9,247 bases of DNA from Clostridia bacterium. GTDB taxonomy: Bacteria > Bacillota > Clostridia > DUPQ01. Location of the stretch: the NCBI GenBank assembly GCA_028690885.1, contig JAQVAJ010000036.1, forward strand, positions 1 to 9,247, read 5' to 3'. Both the position numbers and the translations under genes were made by a program. Under the pieces are notes generated by a model. The model saw nothing but the letters and a program-made list of their open reading frames with translations, searched no databases and had not been told where the DNA came from. Shown here piece by piece: positions 1 through 5,400 of the stretch. Every line of letters starts with the position of its first letter. Within the stretch, counting starts at the first letter, position 1.

Positions 1-53
1 AAATGGCTTTTAATGCAGTACTCCCACAAAATGAAGAAGAGGCGAAATGGTAA
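1..53 (+). CDS. 3' end of an upstream gene, possibly DUF1385/YqhQ-like
   Basis: Reading from base 3, an open frame gives MAFNAVLPQNEEEAKW and then a TAA stop at 51-53. The gene starts outside the window, so only about 16 residues are visible. The stop overlaps the prmC start by 7 bases, which suggests a shared operon. In many Clostridia the gene just before prmC encodes a DUF1385 (YqhQ-like) membrane protein whose tail has the pattern A-x-x-A-V-L-P followed by acidic residues, and this fragment fits that. It does not look like the C-terminus of release factor 1 (prfA), the other common prmC neighbour. The tail is too short for a firm family call. Confidence 0.45.
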   Translation, partial: MAFNAVLPQNEEEAKW

Positions 54-868
54 TATCTCAGTTAATAAACTCATATTCAGGTTTTTTCCCTGATAAAAAG
101 GAGATGTATTTATTTCTGGAGGAGATTTTCAAAAAAGATATATCATATTTTTATGCTCATCAAGATCAAATCGTTGAAGATGATAAAGCTAAGCTTTTAT
201 TAGAATATGCTAAACGACGTATAAAAAAGGAGCCTGTTGCATATATTCTTGGTAAAGCGTATTTTTATGGTAATGAGTTTATTATAGATAGAAACGTGTT
301 AATACCAAGACCCGATACCGAAGTTTTAGTAGAACAAGCGATATCTGAGTCAGCTAATTTCGAAAAGCCTAACATATTGGATTTAGCATGCGGAAGCGGA
401 TGCATAGGTATATCAATAGCCAAGAAATTAAAGGAATCTACTGTAGTTTTATCAGATGTCTCGCAAGACTGTATTAACATAACTTCAATAAATATAAGAC
501 ACAACAATGTAGAAAATAATACTAAGGTTGTCAAGAGCAATCTCTTTAGTGATATACAAGAAAAGTTTGACATAATAGTTTCAAATCCTCCATATATACC
601 TTATCACGAGTATATATCTTTGGATAAGCAGGTTGCAGATTATGAACCTGAACTTGCCTTATTAGCAGGTGAAGAGGGTACAGAATTTTATGAAATCATT
701 TCTAAAGAAGCTAAAAACTATCTTAATAAAGATGGATGGGTAATGTTTGAAGTGGGGTATAATCAATCGAAAAGAGTTGAAGATATACTAAAAAAACAAG
801 GTTATTCAGATATAACTATAAATGCGGATATCCAAGGGATTCATAGGGTTGTTCGAGCTAAATTTTAA
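47..868 (+). CDS. prmC: Peptide chain release factor N5-glutamine methyltransferase PrmC (HemK)
   Basis: This 273-residue protein matches the usual PrmC length of about 275. PrmC uses S-adenosylmethionine in the cytosol to methylate the glutamine of the GGQ motif in RF1 and RF2, which improves translation termination. The diagnostic NPPY motif that binds the target glutamine is at residues 180-183. The SAM-binding motif I is LDLACGSGCIG (111-121), with Ala-Cys where Gly-Thr is more common. The family signatures EPVAYILG (62-69) and IPRPDTE (86-92) are present, and the protein ends with the typical DIQGIHRVV (261-269). Residues 1-60 form the substrate-recognition domain and are poorly conserved, as is normal. 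The start overlaps the previous stop and has a modest AGAGG site a few bases upstream. prfA does not follow; mazG does. Confidence 0.96.
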   Translation: MVISQLINSYSGFFPDKKEMYLFLEEIFKKDISYFYAHQDQIVEDDKAKLLLEYAKRRIKKEPVAYILGKAYFYGNEFIIDRNVLIPRPDTEVLVEQAISESANFEKPNILDLACGSGCIGISIAKKLKESTVVLSDVSQDCINITSINIRHNNVENNTKVVKSNLFSDIQEKFDIIVSNPPYIPYHEYISLDKQVADYEPELALLAGEEGTEFYEIISKEAKNYLNKDGWVMFEVGYNQSKRVEDILKKQGYSDITINADIQGIHRVVRAKF

Positions 869-892
869 GTGTAAAATGTAATAAGGAATATT

Positions 893-1669
893 ATGAAAGA
901 AAAATATGTATTTAATGATCTACTAACAATAATGGAAAAATTACGGTCTGATGATGGATGTCCATGGGATAAAGAGCAGACCCATGACTCATTGACGAAA
1001 TGTCTCATTGAAGAAGCATATGAAACATGTGATGCAATTTCCGAAAAAAGCCCTGAAAAAATGGCTGAAGAATTAGGAGATGTATTACTTCAGGTGGTAT
1101 TTCATGCGCAAATAGGTAAAGAAGAAAAAACATTTTCCATGGACGATATTATTGATGGGATATGTAAAAAGCTTGTTTACAGACACCCACACATATTCGG
1201 AGATAAAAAGTTTAATTCATCTGACCAGGTATTAGAAAGCTGGGAGAAATTAAAAATACAGGAAAAGGGTTACTCTAGTGAAGCAGACAGCATGAATAAG
1301 ATACCTAAAAATTTTCCTGCATTAATGAGAGCATATAAGGTACAGCAAAAAGCACAGAGAGTAGGTTTTGACTGGCCAGAAATATCAGGAGCTTTCAATA
1401 AGATATATGAAGAAACTCAGGAACTCAAGCAGGCTATTGACACTAATGATTCTGATATGCAGAAGGAAGAGGCAGGAGATTTACTCTTTGCTGTAGTTAA
1501 TGTATGCAGATTTTTAGATATTGATCCTGAACAGTGCTTAAATAAATCATCAGATAAATTCATAAAAAGATTTACATATGTGGAAAATAGCTGTATAGAT
1601 AATGGTCTTGACATGAAGCAGATGACTATAGATGAGCTAGATAAATACTGGGATGAGGCAAAAAAATGA
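893..1669 (+). CDS. mazG: Nucleoside triphosphate pyrophosphohydrolase MazG
   Basis: MazG hydrolyses NTPs to NMP and pyrophosphate and is thought to clear aberrant nucleotides; in E. coli it also affects ppGpp levels. This 258-residue protein has the two tandem MazG domains of the E. coli-type enzyme. The N-terminal copy carries GCPWDKEQT (22-30), the metal-binding LIEEAYE (38-44) and EELGD (59-63), followed by YRHPHIFG (96-103). The C-terminal copy carries NFPALMRAYKVQ (140-151), GFDW (158-161), EETQE (173-177) and EEAGD (192-196), so both sets of acidic metal ligands look intact. It lacks the N-terminal tetrapyrrole methylase domain found fused in Bacillus YabN. An AAGGA site lies at 883-887. 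The stop overlaps the rqcP start in an ATGA arrangement, implying translational coupling. Confidence 0.95.
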   Translation: MKEKYVFNDLLTIMEKLRSDDGCPWDKEQTHDSLTKCLIEEAYETCDAISEKSPEKMAEELGDVLLQVVFHAQIGKEEKTFSMDDIIDGICKKLVYRHPHIFGDKKFNSSDQVLESWEKLKIQEKGYSSEADSMNKIPKNFPALMRAYKVQQKAQRVGFDWPEISGAFNKIYEETQELKQAIDTNDSDMQKEEAGDLLFAVVNVCRFLDIDPEQCLNKSSDKFIKRFTYVENSCIDNGLDMKQMTIDELDKYWDEAKK

Positions 1670-1908
1670 GAATAGATAAATTTCTTAAAGTTAGCAGGCT
1701 GATTAAGAGAAGAACTGTTGCAAATCAAGCCTGTGAGGGACAGAAGATTTTTGTAAACGAAAAAGCGGTTAAACCATCATACAACGTTAAAAAAGGAGAT
1801 ATACTTGAAATTAAATTCTCCAATAATTCCATTAAAGTAAAAATAGCTGATATTGCAGAATCTGTTAAAAAGCAGGATGCAGCATCTTTGTACGAGTTAA
1901 TGGATTAA
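1666..1908 (+). CDS. rqcP: S4-domain ribosome quality control protein RqcP (YabO)
   Basis: This 80-residue protein is a single S4 RNA-binding domain. It starts MRIDKFLKVSRLIKRRT, almost the same as Bacillus subtilis YabO/RqcP, including the paired arginines at 15-16 in the S4 helix, and it has VKKGDILEI (41-49) in the beta part. In B. subtilis RqcP works with RqcH on stalled 50S subunits carrying peptidyl-tRNA and promotes C-terminal alanine tailing of stalled peptides. Position supports the call: mazG directly precedes it with a 4-base overlap, as yabN precedes yabO in Bacillus. The yabP/yabQ/divIC genes that follow in Bacillus are absent here; the infC leader comes next. A general HslR-like heat-shock S4 protein is the alternative, but sequence and synteny favour RqcP. 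Confidence 0.88.
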   Translation: MRIDKFLKVSRLIKRRTVANQACEGQKIFVNEKAVKPSYNVKKGDILEIKFSNNSIKVKIADIAESVKKQDAASLYELMD

Positions 1909-1945
1909 ATAAATATATATGAGTGTAATTTGGGTAAAATAATAT

Positions 1946-1974
1946 TTGACATTGCTATACTCATATGATAATAT
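1946..1974 (+). promoter_or_regulatory. Sigma-A type promoter of the infC operon
   Basis: A perfect -35 box TTGACA (1946-1951) is followed after 17 bases by TAATAT (1969-1974), one mismatch from the -10 consensus TATAAT. Transcription would start near 1980-1982, just before the first paired element of the leader RNA. This is the strongest promoter-like sequence in the window, as expected for a ribosomal protein operon. Confidence 0.85.
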
Positions 1975-1980
1975 TCCAAA

Positions 1981-2097
1981 AGGAAAGCAGAAGTAATCCC
2001 TTCTCACCCCTACGGCTTATGCACTGAACGGGTAAACATATCGCATTGATTGTTATATGGTCTTGTGGATTCGCTTCTGCAAGACCATTAAAACTAT
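1981..2097 (+). promoter_or_regulatory. L20-type leader RNA (autoregulatory 5' UTR of infC-rpmI-rplT)
   Basis: The 5' UTR is structured and matches what I recall of the L20 leader family found upstream of infC in low-GC Gram-positives, in which L20 binds a mimic of its 23S rRNA site and represses its own operon. GCAGAAG (1987-1993) can pair either with the nearby CTTCT (2000-2004) through AGAAG, or with the distant CTTCTGC (2074-2080). ACCC (2006-2009) can pair with GGGT (2030-2033). A perfect 9-bp stem ATGGTCTTG/CAAGACCAT (2057-2065 with 2080-2088) encloses a 14-base loop that contains most of the distant CTTCTGC, so it competes with the long-range pairing or forms a pseudoknot with it. No T run follows the last stem, so a standard transcription attenuator is not evident. 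Family assignment is from memory. Confidence 0.75.
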
Positions 2098-2099
2098 AT

Positions 2100-2115
2100 G
2101 GAGGTAAATACAATA
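2100..2115 (+). promoter_or_regulatory. Ribosome binding site and AUA start of infC
   Basis: GGAGGT lies at 2100-2105. Eight bases after its GGAGG core comes ATA (2113-2115), in frame with infC. The upstream in-frame ATG at 2098 overlaps this Shine-Dalgarno and has no site of its own. Spacing therefore points to ATA as the start codon. Confidence 0.75.
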
Positions 2116-2640
2116 GCAGCTCATAAGAGTAACAAAGTTCAATACAGAATTAACGAAAACATAACTTCGCCCGAAATAAGGCTGATCGGGGCAGACGGAA
2201 ACGTGATCGGTGTAATGCCAGTTGCTGAAGCCTTAAAAATTAGCGAAAATACAGGATTGGATTTAGTGGAAATTTCACCAAATGCAAAACCGCCAGTCTG
2301 CAAGATAATTGATTACGGAAAATTTATGTTTGAAGTCACCAAAAGAGAAAAAGAAGCCAGAAAGAAACAGAAAACTATCGAGTTAAAAGAAATCTGGCTG
2401 AAAATGGGGATTGATGAGCATGATATTAACTTTAAAATCAAGAATGCATGCAAGTTTTTAGCAGATGGAGATAAAGTCAAGGTAAGTCTTACATTCAGAG
2501 GAAGAGAAATGACAAGAACGCAAATGGGAGGAGAAGTCCTCGATAAATTTGTTCAAGCATGCTCTGAATATGGGACACCGGAAAAATCACCAAAACTTGA
2601 AGGCAGACATATGATAGTAATATTAGCACCAAAGAAATAA
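2113..2640 (+). CDS. infC: Translation initiation factor IF-3
   Basis: IF3 binds the 30S subunit, keeps it apart from 50S and proofreads the start codon and initiator tRNA. From the AUA start the protein is 175 residues, a normal IF3 length. The N-domain begins around NKVQYRINENI and contains IRLIGADGNVIG. The family signature KPPVCKIIDYGKF is at about residues 59-71, followed by a lysine-rich linker (KREKEARKKQK) and a C-domain with FRGREM and the closing SPKLEGRHMIVIL. An ATG at 2098 would add five residues (MEVNT), but it sits in the Shine-Dalgarno sequence and the extension matches nothing in the family. IF3 genes often use AUU or other non-AUG starts, which lets excess IF3 repress its own translation. 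The gene heads the operon with rpmI and rplT. Confidence 0.95.
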   Translation: MAAHKSNKVQYRINENITSPEIRLIGADGNVIGVMPVAEALKISENTGLDLVEISPNAKPPVCKIIDYGKFMFEVTKREKEARKKQKTIELKEIWLKMGIDEHDINFKIKNACKFLADGDKVKVSLTFRGREMTRTQMGGEVLDKFVQACSEYGTPEKSPKLEGRHMIVILAPKK

Positions 2641-2656
2641 ATAGGAGGATTTAAAT

Positions 2657-2854
2657 ATGCCGAAGTTAAAGACACACAGCGCTTCAAAAAAGAGGTTCTC
2701 AGTAACCGGAAGCGGAAAAATAAAGATGGGACATGCTTTCAGAAGACATAGACTGATATCTAAGACAAAAAGAGCAAAGGTAGATAACAGAAGTACTGCT
2801 TATGCATCTGATGCTGATGCATCAAATATTAAAAAGCTTATCCCATATAAATAA
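2657..2854 (+). CDS. rpmI: Large ribosomal subunit protein bL35
   Basis: This 65-residue, very basic protein has the bL35 signature: it starts MPKLKTHSASKKRF, continues with TGSGKIKMGHAFRRH (about 17-31) and ends in IPYK. bL35 is a small protein of the 50S subunit. A strong AGGAGG at 2643-2648 sits 8 bases before the ATG. It lies 16 bases after infC and 14 before rplT, the conserved infC-rpmI-rplT order, in which L20 controls synthesis of both ribosomal proteins. Length is the usual 64-66 residues and nothing looks unusual. Confidence 0.97.
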   Translation: MPKLKTHSASKKRFSVTGSGKIKMGHAFRRHRLISKTKRAKVDNRSTAYASDADASNIKKLIPYK

Positions 2855-2868
2855 GGAGGAATATAGAA

Positions 2869-3213
2869 ATGGCAAGAGTTAAAGGCGGTGTAACAACCCG
2901 CAAAAGACATAAAAAAATATTAAAAATGGCTAAAGGCTATTTTGGAGCTAAAAGCAAAAATTTTAGAATAGCTAAACAACAGGTAATGAAGTCGTTAAGC
3001 TATGCATATACAGCAAGAAAAGCAAACAAACGTAATTTCAGGCAGCTTTGGATAGCAAGAATTAATGCAGCTGCAAGACTTAACGGAATGAGTTATTCGA
3101 AATTTATTTCTGGTCTCAGAAAGAACGGTATCGATCTTAACAGAAAAGTACTTGCAGATATGGCTGTTAATGATCCTCAGGGCTTTGCTTCACTTGTCAG
3201 TTCAGTAAAGTAA
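2869..3213 (+). CDS. rplT: Large ribosomal subunit protein bL20
   Basis: bL20 binds 23S rRNA early in 50S assembly and also represses its own operon through the leader RNA. The protein is 114 residues, slightly shorter than the common 117-119. It has the typical start MARVKGGVTTRKRHKKILK, the long basic helix through KGYFGAKSKNFRIAKQQ, and the globular part with RKANKRNFRQLWIARINAA (about 50-68), SYSKFISGL and NRKVLADMA. AAGGAGG at 2853-2859 overlaps the end of rpmI and sits 9 bases before the ATG. The shortfall is at the C-terminus and should not matter. The next gene starts 6 bases after the stop, in the same reading frame. Confidence 0.97.
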   Translation: MARVKGGVTTRKRHKKILKMAKGYFGAKSKNFRIAKQQVMKSLSYAYTARKANKRNFRQLWIARINAAARLNGMSYSKFISGLRKNGIDLNRKVLADMAVNDPQGFASLVSSVK

Positions 3214-3219
3214 ATATTA

Positions 3220-3987
3220 ATGAACCGAATAGAGTCCAAGGACAATCAAAAAATCAAAAGATTAAAAAGCTTAGATAAGAGAAAGGTTCGCGAGAATGAG
3301 AACCTTTTTTTTATCGAAGGTAAAAAATTAATTGACGAGGCTTTTAAAAGCGGTATTACAATAACAGAAATTTATGTTTCTGATACATATTACCAGAACA
3401 ATATGTCCTATGTCGATAAGTTAAAGTGTAAGGATATCTACCTTATAAGAGATGGAATACTTGATTCGCTTTCTTATATGTCAAGTCCAGAAGGAATTCT
3501 AGGCCTAGGTCGTCCAATGAAGTGGGATATATTTGATGTCATTAAGAAGGGTTTGCCTGTTATTATTTTTGACAGGATTAATGATCCTAAAAATGCTGGT
3601 ACAATGGTAAGAAGTGCAGAAGCATTCGGAATAGGTTGTGTATTTGCCCTTGAAGGTTGTACAGATTTATATAATGAAAAAGCAATAAGAGCTAGTATGG
3701 GTTCATTATTTAGGATGCCATATATAAAAATATCAGATGATGTATTCAACATTTTAAGAAAAGCTGAATACGATATTTATGGTTTAGATGCTAATGGTGA
3801 AAACATTGAATCAGCAAAATTACATAAGAAGTGTGCAATAATTGTAGGAAATGAATCAACCGGATTGGATAAATTTATTAAAAAACATCTGACAAAGATT
3901 TTATCAATACCTATGCAAGGCCAAGTAGAATCATTAAACGCGGCATGTGCAGCAGGAATCGTTATGTATAAGATATCTCTTTTGTGA
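3220..3987 (+). CDS. SpoU/TrmH-family RNA 2'-O-methyltransferase
   Basis: This 255-residue protein has the two-part layout of SpoU enzymes. A substrate-binding domain comes first (about 1-100), with the recurring FFIEGKKLIDEA at 30-41. The SPOUT catalytic domain with a SAM-binding trefoil knot follows. Motif 1 is NDPKNAGTMVRSAEAFG (121-137) with Asn125 and catalytic Arg131; motif 2 is IIVGNESTGL (207-216); motif 3 is IPMQGQVESLNAACAAGI (230-247). Such enzymes methylate a ribose 2'-OH in rRNA or tRNA. The exact target cannot be read from sequence; YsgA and RlmB-like rRNA enzymes are the closest types I recognise. A gene of this kind often follows rplT in Clostridia. No Shine-Dalgarno is visible, so translation probably depends on ribosomes finishing rplT. 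A terminator-like hairpin lies early in the gene. Confidence 0.92.
   Translation: MNRIESKDNQKIKRLKSLDKRKVRENENLFFIEGKKLIDEAFKSGITITEIYVSDTYYQNNMSYVDKLKCKDIYLIRDGILDSLSYMSSPEGILGLGRPMKWDIFDVIKKGLPVIIFDRINDPKNAGTMVRSAEAFGIGCVFALEGCTDLYNEKAIRASMGSLFRMPYIKISDDVFNILRKAEYDIYGLDANGENIESAKLHKKCAIIVGNESTGLDKFIKKHLTKILSIPMQGQVESLNAACAAGIVMYKISLL
3282..3312 (+). terminator. Candidate intrinsic terminator inside the methyltransferase gene
   Basis: AAAGGTTC (3282-3289) and GAACCTTT (3300-3307) form a perfect 8-bp stem around a 10-base loop, and the right arm runs into eight T's (3305-3312). This is the best stem-plus-T-run in the window. It begins 69 bases after the rplT stop but within the codons for RENENLFF of the next gene. 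It may lower transcription past the ribosomal protein genes. Translation of the gene could suppress it, and the match could be a by-product of the coding sequence. Confidence 0.5.
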
Positions 3988-3988
3988 T

Positions 3989-4016
3989 TTTAAATTAATA
4001 ATAAATAGTATATAAT
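3989..4016 (+). promoter_or_regulatory. Probable promoter of the isomerase-hisI-hisE-helicase operon
   Basis: A perfect -10 box TATAAT (4011-4016) is preceded after 16 bases by TTTAAA (3989-3994), which matches the TTGACA -35 consensus at 4 of 6 positions. The surroundings are very AT-rich, so chance matches are easier. Its place in the gap between the methyltransferase and the next gene supports it. Confidence 0.5.
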
Positions 4017-4019
4017 GAA

Positions 4020-4041
4020 ATAGCTATGGAATAATAGCTAT
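4020..4041 (+). repeat. Repeated palindrome ATAGCTAT in the 5' leader of the isomerase gene
   Basis: ATAGCTAT occurs at 4020-4027 and again at 4034-4041, six bases apart. The 8-mer is its own reverse complement, so the two copies are both a direct and an inverted repeat and can form an 8-bp hairpin in RNA. It lies just after the predicted -10 box, near the transcription start, and before the ribosome binding site. It could be an operator or an mRNA-stabilising 5' hairpin. No T run follows, so it is not a terminator. Confidence 0.5.
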
Positions 4042-4059
4042 AGGATAATGGAGGGAATA

Positions 4060-4797
4060 ATGCCAAAAGCAGCGTTACAGCTATATTCAATAAAAGAAAT
4101 TGCAGAGCAGGATTTTTATCATGCTATACATATTGCTAAACAAGTCGGATATGATGGAGTGGAATTTGCAGGATTTTATGGAAAAGAAGCAATAGAAACT
4201 AAAAAATATCTTGATGATCTAGATATATTGCCTGCAGGAAGCCATGTAGGTTTGAGTGCAGTTGTTGATAAGTTTTCAGAAACAATGGAGTATAATGCCA
4301 CAATAAGTAATAAGTATATAGTAGTTCCATATATTTCTGAACAATTCCATAATGAGGATGGAATCAAACAGATAGCCGAATACCTTAATATAGCAAGTGA
4401 TAATGCTAAAAAATATGGAATAAAATTGGGGTATCACAATCATGCTTTTGAATTTTCCATTGTTGAAAATGGGAAAAGACTATTTGATATATTAGCGGAA
4501 AATACGCAAGAGGATATAGTACTTGAGATAGACATGTTTTGGGCAGTAAAAGGTGGAGTAGATCCTGTTGAGTATTGTAAAAAGTACAGTAACAGACTAG
4601 ACTTACTGCACTTTAAGGATATCACAAGCGATGGATTTGATACCGAAGTCGGGAAAGGTATAGTTGATTTTCCTGCAATTTTAAAGGTATCAGATAAGAT
4701 TGACTGGTGCGTTATGGAACAGGAAAAATTTGATATGCCAATGGAAAAAAGTATAGCAATCAGCTGTGAATATATGAAAGGAATACTTAATGCTTGA
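4060..4797 (+). CDS. Sugar phosphate isomerase/epimerase-like TIM-barrel protein
   Basis: This protein of about 245 residues belongs to the xylose isomerase-like TIM-barrel superfamily (AP_endonuc_2), which includes IolE, IolI and many sugar epimerases. Family landmarks: ALQLYS at the first strand (5-10), DGVEFAG (32-38), GSHVG (60-64), GYHNHAFEF (124-132), LEIDMFWA (155-162), LLHFKD (182-187) and VMEQE (218-222). Glu156, Asp158, His184 and Glu220 are candidate metal-site residues. The substrate is unknown. I place the start at the ATG at 4060, because GGAGGG (4050-4055) ends four bases before it; the in-frame ATG at 4048 overlaps that site. The stop overlaps hisI by 8 bases. The gene heads a tightly coupled operon, but its role beside hisI and hisE is unclear. 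Confidence 0.85.
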   Translation: MPKAALQLYSIKEIAEQDFYHAIHIAKQVGYDGVEFAGFYGKEAIETKKYLDDLDILPAGSHVGLSAVVDKFSETMEYNATISNKYIVVPYISEQFHNEDGIKQIAEYLNIASDNAKKYGIKLGYHNHAFEFSIVENGKRLFDILAENTQEDIVLEIDMFWAVKGGVDPVEYCKKYSNRLDLLHFKDITSDGFDTEVGKGIVDFPAILKVSDKIDWCVMEQEKFDMPMEKSIAISCEYMKGILNA

Positions 4798-5128
4798 TCT
4801 TAAGTATGACGAAAAAGGATTAATACCTGTTATTTGCCAAGATGCGGATACATTGGAAGTGCTGATGATGGCATATGCAAAAGAGGAACAGATACAAAAG
4901 ACTTTGCAGACAGGTTATGCTACATATTTTTCACGTTCACGAAACATTGAATGGATAAAGGGAATGACCAGTGGGAATACTCAAAAAGTTATTAATGTCC
5001 TAGTAGACTGTGATCTAGATACAGTAATTTATCTTGTTAAGAAAAATGGTCCTGCATGTCATACAGGAGCACAATCATGTTTTTTCAGGAAAATAAATAA
5101 AGATGGGGAGATAGTTAGTAATGAATGA
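4790..5128 (+). CDS. hisI: Phosphoribosyl-AMP cyclohydrolase
   Basis: HisI opens the adenine ring of phosphoribosyl-AMP, the third step of histidine synthesis, in the cytosol. The 112-residue monofunctional form has all key motifs: IPVICQDADTLEVLMMAY (12-29), SRSRNIEW (48-55), KGMTSGNTQ (57-65), the metal-binding aspartates of DCDLD (73-77), and GPACHTGAQSCF (87-98) with the two zinc-ligand cysteines Cys90 and Cys97. An AAAGGA site at 4777-4782 is well spaced. It overlaps the isomerase gene by 8 bases and hisE by 8 bases, so coupled translation is likely. The rest of the his pathway is not in the window, so hisI and hisE are either detached from the main his operon or the other genes lie elsewhere. 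Confidence 0.96.
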   Translation: MLDLKYDEKGLIPVICQDADTLEVLMMAYAKEEQIQKTLQTGYATYFSRSRNIEWIKGMTSGNTQKVINVLVDCDLDTVIYLVKKNGPACHTGAQSCFFRKINKDGEIVSNE

Positions 5129-5399
5129 AATATTGAACGAGTTATACAAAGTTGTTTATGACAGAAAGAATAATCCAAAGGAAGGTTCATATACCTGTTA
5201 TCTATTTGATAAAGGTTTGGACAAAATATTAAAAAAAATAGGTGAGGAAGCCTCAGAGACTATAATCGCTGCTAAAAATGATTCTAAAGATCAAATCATA
5301 TACGAAGTATCTGATCTTCTTTATCATCTAGTCGTGTTACTTGTTGAGAAGGAAATTACCCTAGAGCAGATAGAAGAGGAATTGAAAAATAGAAGGTAA
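5121..5399 (+). CDS. hisE: Phosphoribosyl-ATP pyrophosphohydrolase
   Basis: HisE removes pyrophosphate from phosphoribosyl-ATP, the second step of histidine synthesis, and hands its product to HisI. The protein is 92 residues, all-alpha and distantly related to MazG. Its metal-binding acidic motifs are GEEASE (41-46) and EVSDLLYH (62-69); SYTCYLFDKGLDKILKKI (23-40) is the usual substrate-side region. Many bacteria fuse hisI and hisE into one gene; here they are separate but overlap by 8 bases. A GGGGAG site lies at 5105-5110. The DEAD-box helicase gene starts one base after the hisE stop. Confidence 0.94.
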   Translation: MNEILNELYKVVYDRKNNPKEGSYTCYLFDKGLDKILKKIGEEASETIIAAKNDSKDQIIYEVSDLLYHLVVLLVEKEITLEQIEEELKNRR

Positions 5400-5400
5400 A

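Noticed and set aside
265..573. Minus-strand open frame within prmC, and similar antisense frames in mazG, the methyltransferase, the isomerase and the helicase
   Set aside because: All are antisense to well-conserved genes, have no family features, and are expected by chance in such DNA.
2098..2112. ATG at 2098 as the start of infC
   Set aside because: It overlaps the GGAGGT site, has no Shine-Dalgarno upstream, and adds five residues not seen in the family.
3498..3509. Palindrome CTAGGCCTAG in the methyltransferase gene
   Set aside because: It lies in codons for the ordinary family segment GILGLG, is isolated, and has no repeat partner or promoter nearby.
4020..4041. ATAGCTAT hairpin as a terminator of the methyltransferase gene
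   Set aside because: No T run follows it, the stem is AT-rich, and it lies downstream of the predicted promoter of the next gene.
4048..4059. ATG at 4048 as the start of the isomerase gene
   Set aside because: It overlaps the GGAGGG that serves the ATG at 4060, and the family normally begins a few residues before the ALQLYS strand.
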